Assembly: GCA_963828855.1 (NCBI GenBank)
Contig: CAWHGB010000007.1
Coordinates: forward strand, 45,350 to 109,349
Source: CAVVEQ01 sp963828855
GTDB taxonomy: Bacteria > Chloroflexota > Anaerolineae > Anaerolineales > Anaerolineaceae
Direction: 5' to 3'
Length of the DNA stretch: 64,000 nt
The notes under the pieces are model-generated. The model saw only the letters and a list, made by a program, of their open reading frames with translations, searched no databases and had not been told where the DNA came from. This document shows positions 57,618 through 64,000 of this stretch, piece by piece. The translations under genes and the position numbers were made by a program. Each line of letters starts with the position of its first letter. Positions within the stretch are counted from its first letter, which is position 1.

Positions 57618-58810
57618 CTGATTATCTCGGGATTATGCACAGGTGTTTTTTCCATCGCAGGGAAAAGGATCTCCAGCAACCTGGCGGTAACCACATCGGA
57701 AGCAAATTCAAGCCCGCGCAATCGACTGGCCTTTCCCATCTGTTCGGTGAGAGCCCGGTCCCCGGCGAGCGTTCGGATTGCCTTCGCCAGCGATGTCGCA
57801 TCCTGTGGGGGAACAAGAAAGCCATTCACGCCATCGGTGACCAATTCCGGCAACGAACGAATGCGGGTGCTGATGACTGGTATCCCGGCGTGCATCGCTT
57901 CGATGATCACACCTGGGTGCCCTTCCGTATCGAAATATGTAGGTAAAACAAGCGCGTGATACCTGGAAATGGTCTGTGTGCTCACCCCGGGTTCCACTTC
58001 TCCCCGGTACCCTGCGCATTTGATCGAGGAAAGCCTCTTTTCGAATTCTGCGCGAATCTCATCGTGCACCGGGCCGTAAAAATCGCAGGTGACCGCCAGA
58101 TTCCCTACCTCCTCGAGCCTGGACAGCGCTTCGAGGAGCACCAGGATGCCCTTGCGGCGGGTGATATGCCCCATGTACACCAGTCGGAAAGGTTCTTGGT
58201 TGAAATCGACCTCTTCGATTGACACCGGATTGGGTCTGCAGCCAGGAAGGTAATAAACCCTTTGGCAACCAAGGCGGGTCAAACTCTCTGCGAGGATCCT
58301 CGTCTGGGGGAGAATGCCATCGCAAGATTTTAGTACCGATAGCAGGTACCATCTCAACACAGGATTCAACCGCTTTATAAACATATCCAGGCTGGCTGCC
58401 ACCGGTTTTATGAAAAAGGGTTTCCCAAATACCCAGGAGGCGAACCGCAGCAGGGGAAGAAGGGTGATGGAAAACAGATCATTCGAAAAAACCAGCGTGG
58501 AATCATGAAAAGGGATCTGGCGAAGGAAAGCTGGAAGAATGGCCAGTGCGCGACGAACTTTTTCCAGGTTGAATCCGGTCATCTCCCTGCGGATATCCAT
58601 TCCTGGCGAGGTGTTGATGAGCGTGACGGTAAGTCCCTGATACCCGGAAAACTCAGCCATCATCGCTTGAACCGTGAGCGGGGAGCCCCCGATGGGTGGC
58701 GGTTTGGGACCTACCAGGAGAAGTTTTCTGGTTTTTGTGTCCGCCACGGCCTTATCCCGGGAGGAGACGTTTTCCATCAAAGTGGATGTGATTTGCATAT
58801 CCCTGGTCAT
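57614..58810 (-). CDS. GT4 glycosyltransferase
   Basis: An intact 398-residue GT-B enzyme. KLLLVGPKPPPIGGSPLTVQAMM (acceptor-side loop PPxGG), RLVYMGHITRRKGILVLLEAL (start of the donor domain), VTCDFYGPVHDEIRAEFEKR, LVLPTYFDTEGHPGVIIEAMHAGIPVISTR (EGxPxxxxEAMxxGxP, UDP/GDP-sugar site) and FLVPPQDATSLAKAI. Overlaps at both ends are ATGA junctions (58807-58810, 57614-57617), so its translation is coupled to the pectate-lyase-like gene and to the next GT4. Sugar donor unknown. Confidence 0.92.
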   Translation of the reverse strand: MTRDMQITSTLMENVSSRDKAVADTKTRKLLLVGPKPPPIGGSPLTVQAMMAEFSGYQGLTVTLINTSPGMDIRREMTGFNLEKVRRALAILPAFLRQIPFHDSTLVFSNDLFSITLLPLLRFASWVFGKPFFIKPVAASLDMFIKRLNPVLRWYLLSVLKSCDGILPQTRILAESLTRLGCQRVYYLPGCRPNPVSIEEVDFNQEPFRLVYMGHITRRKGILVLLEALSRLEEVGNLAVTCDFYGPVHDEIRAEFEKRLSSIKCAGYRGEVEPGVSTQTISRYHALVLPTYFDTEGHPGVIIEAMHAGIPVISTRIRSLPELVTDGVNGFLVPPQDATSLAKAIRTLAGDRALTEQMGKASRLRGLEFASDVVTARLLEILFPAMEKTPVHNPEIIR

Positions 58811-60621
58811 GGCGCGGTACCGTTAAGAAATTCCTCGATATTCGAATAACCATCACCATCCGAATCGAGTGATGAGTCGCCTGGATCGAAGGGGTTAAAT
58901 CCATTGGCGCTCTCCCAGGTATCGGGCATTCCGTCATGATCTGAATCCGGGCAGGCAGCTGCGGCTGGGATTGATAGGTACCCTCCCACCTCCGACGGAT
59001 CATCAATGATTCGCCCGGTACCATGTTGAACATCCGACACCACCCGGCTGTCGATCGCATCACGGCGGTTGAAAAAGCTGCCATCACAATTCAACCCACG
59101 GTACGCCCCCGCCCTTGCAAGGACGTTCGCATAGGCTTCATCCGCACTGCTGGTGCTCACCGCGGCGGCCGGGTTTCGCGAACCAACCACGTAACTCCTT
59201 GCCTCCGGTTCCACGATATTGATTTCCGGTTGGCTGTCATCCGCCCGGTCGTGACCGATATTACCCTGTACGTAGATCTTTGCGCCTAACGCGCCTTCAT
59301 GAGCGGTTGCGACACCGTATTCCCCCGCGTCCGTATCCGGACCGGCTTTGAAGGTATTTCCCACAAAATTTACCGCCATCTGAGTCAACTGCTCCTGCAT
59401 ATCCACCTGTCCAAAGGCATTGCCCGGGTTATAAGAGACATTGTTGACCACATCGCACACCCCGCTCATGGTAACCAGCGGGTTGCGCTCCCGGTTGTGT
59501 GCCATCAGGTTGTGGTGAATGGAAAAGTTATAAGCGCCAGGTTGATCCTTGTTCTCATCACTGGCATACCCTCCGAGAAGCGCGCCTTTGCTATGACAAC
59601 CCTTTGGGTTGATGGAGCAATCCAGTCCCTCCGAAAGGATGCTCCACTGGATGGTGATATCGTGCACGTCATACCAGGTCATCAGCACCCTGCCCACTGC
59701 CCAGCTGGCAGAAACGTGATCGATCACGATGTTGTAGGTGTTGTGGTCATCCGTTTGGATTGCCAGGGCATCCCCAGCCGAGGGCGGACCGGCCCTGAAG
59801 GTCAGGTAACGAACCACAACATCATGGGCTGTGATCTCCATGATCGGATCAGTGTTGGCGGTCATCCCCCTGAGGGTGATCCCGCCGCCGGGAGCTGATT
59901 GACCTGCGATCGTTACGAACGGATTGGATACCCGCAGTGGGGAATTCAGACCGATGGTGCCAGCCACCCGGAAGACCACGATCCTTGGACCGCTGGCATT
60001 GATCGCCTCCCGCAAGGACCCGGGACCTGAATCATTGAGGTTGGTCACTTCGATCACCCGCCCCCCTCTCCCCGCGGTTGTATCCGATCCGAAACCCTCC
60101 GCGCCGGGGAAGGCTGGGATCGAATTCGGATTGGTGGTGGGACTGGGTTGGACCAGGGTCATCGTCCGAGTCATGGTCTGGGTGAGAGTTGGTGGCTGTA
60201 CTAAAGACCCGGTGGCTGTAAGTGTTCGAGTGGTTGTGACCGTCCGGGTACGGGTAATGGTCGCAGTCCGGGTGATTGTCCGCGTTCCGGAGGAAGGCGC
60301 TGTCCGGGTTCTCGTTGGTACCGAAGTTCGCGTTCGGGTAGGATGAGGTGTGGATGTGCGGATAGATGGGAGAGGGAAATTTGTGCCTGTGGGCCACAAG
60401 GTGGACGTATTGATCATCGTGGGAACGGGTGAAGGGCTGATTGTTGCGGAAGATCCAGCCAGAATGGGTTGGAAGGGTGTGAGAGAGCTAATCTCCACAA
60501 GCGGCTGACGGGATGCCTGGATGTTCGAAAGCAACAGGGATACCACCACTGCTGATGAAATGAGAAAAACCATCAGCACGAAAGCGACTACAACAATCGT
60601 GAATATCAGTTTTCGATCCAT
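58807..60621 (-). CDS. Secreted or membrane-anchored pectate-lyase-like beta-helix protein
   Basis: A 604-residue protein. The start chosen is ATG 60621: a short basic N-terminus, then one span (LIFTIVVVAFVLMVFLISSAVVVSLLL). A 100-residue Thr/Arg/Ser/Pro linker with RT repeats follows, then a right-handed beta-helix domain with AFPGAEGFGSDTTAGRGG, NLNDSGPGSLREAIN, NIVIDHVSASWAVG and SILSEGLDCSINPKGCHSKG, as in PL1-type pectate lyases. The C-terminus has calcium-type DSDHDGMPDTWE and SDGDGYSNIEEFLNG repeats. Lies in the EPS operon, so it could trim or release the polymer at the cell surface. Catalytic Arg/Lys were not assigned by eye. Confidence 0.85.
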   Translation of the reverse strand: MDRKLIFTIVVVAFVLMVFLISSAVVVSLLLSNIQASRQPLVEISSLTPFQPILAGSSATISPSPVPTMINTSTLWPTGTNFPLPSIRTSTPHPTRTRTSVPTRTRTAPSSGTRTITRTATITRTRTVTTTRTLTATGSLVQPPTLTQTMTRTMTLVQPSPTTNPNSIPAFPGAEGFGSDTTAGRGGRVIEVTNLNDSGPGSLREAINASGPRIVVFRVAGTIGLNSPLRVSNPFVTIAGQSAPGGGITLRGMTANTDPIMEITAHDVVVRYLTFRAGPPSAGDALAIQTDDHNTYNIVIDHVSASWAVGRVLMTWYDVHDITIQWSILSEGLDCSINPKGCHSKGALLGGYASDENKDQPGAYNFSIHHNLMAHNRERNPLVTMSGVCDVVNNVSYNPGNAFGQVDMQEQLTQMAVNFVGNTFKAGPDTDAGEYGVATAHEGALGAKIYVQGNIGHDRADDSQPEINIVEPEARSYVVGSRNPAAAVSTSSADEAYANVLARAGAYRGLNCDGSFFNRRDAIDSRVVSDVQHGTGRIIDDPSEVGGYLSIPAAAACPDSDHDGMPDTWESANGFNPFDPGDSSLDSDGDGYSNIEEFLNGTAP

Positions 60622-60640
60622 TGTTTTTCCAGGAAAAATT

Positions 60641-61738
60641 TCAAACCGAACGGGGGAAAAGCACCTCCCGGTATTGATCCACAACCTGTTCAAGGGAATA
60701 TCGCTGCCAGGACGATTTTTCGGGAGGGGGGATTTTACCTGCCAGTCCATCCAAGATAGCTGCCTCAAGAGCGGGCCAATCACCACTGGGAACCAGCCGG
60801 CCGTACTTGCCACCCTCCAGGATCTCCCGCGGTCCGCTGGGGCAATCCGTGGCGACCAGGGGAATTCCAAAGGACATGGCTTCGATGAGCGCACCGGGAA
60901 GCCCCTCATGCCGGGAACAGAGAACATATAACGAAGCATGGCTGATGAAAGGATAGGGATCTTCAAGGAAACCCGGGAGCTGAACGTCATTCTCCAGATC
61001 CAGCCTGCTAATGAGGTCCTGCAATTTCTCGCGCTCTGGTCCTTCTCCCAGGATCATCAATCGCGAGTTCCTTTTTTGCCTTACTTCGTAAAAAACACGG
61101 ATCAAAGGATCAAATTCTTTGATCGGCACAAGCCGCCCCACAGATAGGATAACTGGTGGTTCACCCGGGCGGAACCAGGCATGCGGCGGGGAGATCCTCC
61201 CTTTTTCGGTCATTTCACGGGTGATGACCGGGTTATAGATCACCCGGATACGCTCATCGGGGAGGTGAGTTAACGCAGCGAGGTCCTTTTTTACTCCTTC
61301 AGAGACCGCCACGATTTGGTCTGCCTTTGGATAAAGCATCCTCGCGAGCTGCGGAATGAACCGGAAACGCCAATCCTTGCGGTTATTTTTCGCTTGAACG
61401 GATAGCGTATTATGCTCGCAGATCACGACACGAGTTCGCCATGTGGAAATCAAGCTGGCCAGGATCGCGATAATATTCGCAAAAAGACCCGAGAGCAATG
61501 CGTCCGGCTTTTCCCGGCGGAGATACGCTGCCAGCGGAAACCAACTGGCTGCCGTGCTTCGAGCCCGGAGATCCACCAACCGCACATTTGGGGGGACGAG
61601 GGTAAGGTTGGGTCCCTCGGCCCGGGCAAGTACCAGATCGACCCCAATCCCCTCCCGGGCAAGACCCTCCGCAAGGTGGAGCATCACTCGCTCCGCGCCG
61701 CCTTCGTACATTCCAGGAAGATATATCGCTAATCTCAC
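60641..61738 (-). CDS. GT4 glycosyltransferase
   Basis: An intact 365-residue GT-B enzyme. MRLAIYLPGMYEGGAERVML (the typical GGAE start of GT4), LILAREGPNLTLVPPNVRLV-type hydrophobic strand region, VVICEHNTLS, PVILSVGRLVPIKEFDPLI (donor domain), LMILGEGPEREKLQDL, LCSRHEGLPGALIEAMSFGIPLVATDCPSGPREIL (EGxPxxxxEAMxxGxP, split here: EGLPGALIEAMSFGIP). Ends 19 nt before the pectate-lyase-like gene. The third GT4 of the operon, giving at least a four-sugar repeat unit with the initiating transferase. Confidence 0.92.
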   Translation of the reverse strand: MRLAIYLPGMYEGGAERVMLHLAEGLAREGIGVDLVLARAEGPNLTLVPPNVRLVDLRARSTAASWFPLAAYLRREKPDALLSGLFANIIAILASLISTWRTRVVICEHNTLSVQAKNNRKDWRFRFIPQLARMLYPKADQIVAVSEGVKKDLAALTHLPDERIRVIYNPVITREMTEKGRISPPHAWFRPGEPPVILSVGRLVPIKEFDPLIRVFYEVRQKRNSRLMILGEGPEREKLQDLISRLDLENDVQLPGFLEDPYPFISHASLYVLCSRHEGLPGALIEAMSFGIPLVATDCPSGPREILEGGKYGRLVPSGDWPALEAAILDGLAGKIPPPEKSSWQRYSLEQVVDQYREVLFPRSV

Positions 61739-61782
61739 GGGTTTATCTATGCAATGAAATGGTTATGGAGGACTAGTATTGA

Positions 61783-63261
61783 TTATTGAATCGACTTAAC
61801 TGTTTTTTCAGCAATGCATTCAGGCAAAATGAAAAAAGCCAGGATTAGGAAATATGAGAAATCTGCCTGGAGCCCGCCACCAACATACCAGGAGAAGAAG
61901 TAACCGCACACGATCGAGGTGATGATTGCGAAATATGGAAGCATCCAATCGTCTTTTTCACGGCGAGTAATTCGGAAATTTGCCACATATGAAAATATGG
62001 CTGCGATTGGGATGGAAAGGTATAAGAGCAGTCCAATCAATCCGGTTTCCACCCAGATCGTCAGAATCGGATTATGGACAGCTGCTCCAGTGAGTCGATC
62101 TGATAGCAGATGCGATAACAACGGAATGATGGCATACCTGGCTCCTCCAATCCCTACACCAAATAGCGGCGTGCTTTCGATAACCTTCCACGAAGCCTGC
62201 CAGGTAAACTCCCTACCGTTCAGGATCGTATCCCCCTGTGTCAACAGAAAACGCTCCACCATGGTGGTGAACATCCCCGGGAACAATAGAAAGGCGATAA
62301 TCAGAAAAATCAATGCGAGGATCGCCCACCGTCGGGTTGATTTCCACAAGAAAAAAGCTGCAATCGTGACGATCAGACTGATCGTCGATCCACGCGAGCC
62401 GCTAATCACAGTGATCCCTATCGCAAATAAAAGGTAAGCGCCAGCCAGGAGATACCAAAACCACTTGTGCAGCTTCGGGTGTACTGTTTGCCAGAGGACC
62501 CCTACCAAGGTTAGCATGGCTGCGACACCGACCATATTTTCATTCACCTTGAATATCGTGAAACGCACTCCTGGTGAATACCCAACTGTTAAAAGTATCC
62601 ATAAGCTCGCCAGAACCAGTGCCAATCCATCCAAGGCGATCACCAACATGAGACCATTCATCCTTGGCCTGGAATTAATCTCATTCGGGATCAATAGTAG
62701 GAAGATGATGAATCGAACCAGGTAAACCTGGAGCTGTTGAGCACTGATCGCAATATCATTTGCCCAAAGAAGGGAAAACAACGCCCAGCCAAGAAAGACG
62801 AGCGCGAGAATGTTGGTGGGGATAAATTTGATTTTTTCTCTACGGGTGATAACCCCCAAGATCCACGCGGCAAGCGCCAGTACCATCAACCCGCGATTCA
62901 GCCAGGAATGATACGATTCAGCTTGAATGATTCCTGGAGGTAGGAGTGAAAAGAACAGGGCAACATATAAAGCGATAACTGGCTTAATAAAACAAATATA
63001 AAGGAAAGCACAAGCCGCGAAAGATCCCGCAACCAGGATAGGCGCGAGAGAAGTGGGAAAAAGCAAGATCGCAAACCCTGCAGCAATCGCACCAAGAAGT
63101 GCGCAGAGGATAATCCAAAAACTAATACCGCGAGATGGCGATTTATACATAATCGGATTCTTCACAGTTTTCACAATTTCATTATTGAGTTCGATGAATT
63201 TTTCTTTTAAACAGGGTAATGTTATTGGTTCTGGTTGCGCTTCAATCCGATCAATTTCCAA
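61783..63261 (-). CDS. O-antigen ligase / Wzy-like polymerase
   Basis: A 492-residue protein with about 12 membrane helices. TTG 63261 with a GGGAG site, or ATG 63150 (MYKSPSRG), are possible starts. Family features are a large external loop after LLFPGMFTTMVERFLLTQGD and NGREFTWQASWKVIESTPLFGVGIGG (the Wzy_C motif, with ARYAIIPLL after it), then HNPILTIWVETGLIGLLLYL, the HN/E-x2-G motif of O-antigen ligases. It joins repeat units outside the membrane or transfers the glycan to an acceptor. Lies at the distal start of the operon seen in the window; composition is AT-richer than the genes after it. Confidence 0.88.
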   Translation of the reverse strand: MEIDRIEAQPEPITLPCLKEKFIELNNEIVKTVKNPIMYKSPSRGISFWIILCALLGAIAAGFAILLFPTSLAPILVAGSFAACAFLYICFIKPVIALYVALFFSLLPPGIIQAESYHSWLNRGLMVLALAAWILGVITRREKIKFIPTNILALVFLGWALFSLLWANDIAISAQQLQVYLVRFIIFLLLIPNEINSRPRMNGLMLVIALDGLALVLASLWILLTVGYSPGVRFTIFKVNENMVGVAAMLTLVGVLWQTVHPKLHKWFWYLLAGAYLLFAIGITVISGSRGSTISLIVTIAAFFLWKSTRRWAILALIFLIIAFLLFPGMFTTMVERFLLTQGDTILNGREFTWQASWKVIESTPLFGVGIGGARYAIIPLLSHLLSDRLTGAAVHNPILTIWVETGLIGLLLYLSIPIAAIFSYVANFRITRREKDDWMLPYFAIITSIVCGYFFSWYVGGGLQADFSYFLILAFFILPECIAEKTVKSIQ

Positions 63262-63399
63262 CGATATCTCCCACCTATAAACACCTAAAGAGAGCCTCGT
63301 TTTTTGATAACAGGTTGTTCCTGTCGAGCTGGAGTTAAATTAATTCAGACTCTAGGCTGGCAAAATCAGCATTTGATTCATCGCTTTTCATTTATCCAT

Positions 63400-64000
63400 T
63401 CATAAAATATTGAGAAAGGTTACCGCCGGGGGTATCTCAAGATGATTATGGTGCAATGTAAAACTCCACATATCCGCCCACGCGCTTGGGTTCGCCCCAT
63501 TTGCCTTTACTTTCCAATAGAGAGTTGTTCCAACTGGTAGATCCACCCCTGGTACGTAAGTTGAGGAAGTAACATTCGCTGTGATGGTCGGACTGGAGGA
63601 AATCTGGATAGTGTAGCTCGCTGCACCAGGAACATCTTCCCATTCAAAAGTTGGCCGTCTAGAAGAAATCGTTTGGGTATTTTCAGGAGAGACAAGTTCC
63701 GGTTCATCAAGCGCTGTTCGGAAATACCAGACAGCGGACCACAATGAACATTGCTCTTCCGTGTTGCACGCCCTTACACGCCAATAATGCTTCATATTGG
63801 AATCAATTTTTTCCAGAGGGGTATATTCGGAATTGGTGATTCCCAATACATCATCATCTATCTCCAGGCTGGTAAAGGAGGAATCGGTCGCCATCTGGAA
63901 TTCATACTTACCGAACGATGTTCCAGTGGGGAGAGTGCTATCTTTCCAATCCAACCAGGGTTTGTGTAATGTAGTAAGGGTGTTATTTACCGGGGAGATC
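63400..64000 (-). CDS. Partial FN3/Ig-like repeat surface protein (5' end beyond window)
   Basis: The frame is open to the right-hand edge, so only the C-terminal 199 residues are seen. Two repeats of a fibronectin-III-like unit can be recognised: SPVNNTLTTLHKPWLDWKDS to HYWRVRACNTEEQCSLWSAV, and ELVSPENTQTISSRRPTFEW to YWKVKANGANPSAWADMWSF, each with the Trp-Val-Arg/Lys strand of FN3-type domains. No anchor or sorting signal is seen at the C-terminus (FLNIL). Probably a secreted surface or wall-associated protein whose gene precedes the EPS operon. It may contribute to adhesion or to glycan binding. Confidence 0.75.
   Translation of the reverse strand, partial: ISPVNNTLTTLHKPWLDWKDSTLPTGTSFGKYEFQMATDSSFTSLEIDDDVLGITNSEYTPLEKIDSNMKHYWRVRACNTEEQCSLWSAVWYFRTALDEPELVSPENTQTISSRRPTFEWEDVPGAASYTIQISSSPTITANVTSSTYVPGVDLPVGTTLYWKVKANGANPSAWADMWSFTLHHNHLEIPPAVTFLNIL

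Noticed and set aside
60150..60400. CRISPR-like or regulatory DNA repeat
   Set aside because: The repeats are short, degenerate, in phase with the reading frame and encode a Thr/Arg linker. There are no spacers of constant length.
1..64000. tRNA, rRNA or transposon remnants
   Set aside because: I looked for these in the intergenic stretches and found no cloverleaf, rRNA segment, transposase fragment or terminal inverted repeats.

Overview
The window reads as a piece of a bacterial chromosome, most likely from a Chloroflexota (Anaerolineae-like) metagenome bin. This taxonomic guess is an inference from the mix of families: a PfaD/PKS secondary-lipid cluster, DUF2142 and glycosyltransferase membrane proteins, a FdrA/Mo-hydroxylase catabolic island, an exopolysaccharide operon, and moderately high GC with an AT-richer stretch near 25.4-30.1 kb. 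I see no rRNA, tRNA, CRISPR array, transposase or phage gene. No gene in 64 kb looks like a transcriptional regulator.

Layout. 0-2.6 kb: a VOC-fold protein, an old-yellow-enzyme family oxidoreductase, a YbaK-type deacylase and a molbindin-like Mop protein. 2.6-7.8 kb (minus strand): a reductive pyrimidine degradation operon, hydA-preT-preA-M20 amidohydrolase. 7.9-11.9 kb: a membrane-fused spermidine-synthase-like protein, a small membrane protein and a deacetylase-like lipoprotein. 12.0-22.7 kb: a compact PUFA-synthase-like lipid/polyketide locus with trans enoyl reductase PfaD, an Sfp-type phosphopantetheinyl transferase and one giant synthase, KS-ACP-AT-KS-ACP-ACP-KR-DH. All three carrier domains have Thr where Ser is expected. 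23.0-36 kb: mixed housekeeping and membrane genes (DUF362, AhpD-like, DUF2142, GT39-like, dCMP deaminase, CrtI-like, HemN-like, OsmC-like, NmrA-like). 36.1-47.2 kb (minus): a catabolic island made of FdrA, DUF1116 (YlbE-like), two cyclase-family hydrolase units, a three-subunit molybdenum hydroxylase, CoxG, a small membrane protein and an NCS2 nucleobase permease. It is preceded by a good promoter overlapping a perfect 16-bp palindrome. 47.4-48.2 kb: a separately promoted and terminated gene. 48.4-64 kb (minus): an exopolysaccharide operon with many 4-bp ATGA overlaps, encoding an O-antigen-ligase-like polymerase, three GT4 glycosyltransferases, a pectate-lyase-like protein, a FemAB/GNAT protein, a Cys-rich unknown, a sugar transferase with reversed domain order, a LegB-like dehydratase, a nucleotidyltransferase, a DegT aminotransferase and a Wzz/kinase-like protein whose P-loop lysine is lost.

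Many genes (about 40 breaks, concentrated in 0-9, 14-22 and 33-49 kb) are interrupted by single-base frameshifts, often in homopolymers, while both sides of the break still encode conserved protein. I read these as consensus errors rather than real pseudogenes, and give coordinates for the whole reconstructed gene. Break positions are approximate.

The most promising unusual biology is (1) the Thr-carrier lipid synthase and (2) the permease/Mo-hydroxylase/cyclase/FdrA island, which looks like a complete route for taking up, hydroxylating, ring-opening and harvesting carbamoyl energy from an unidentified N-heterocycle.
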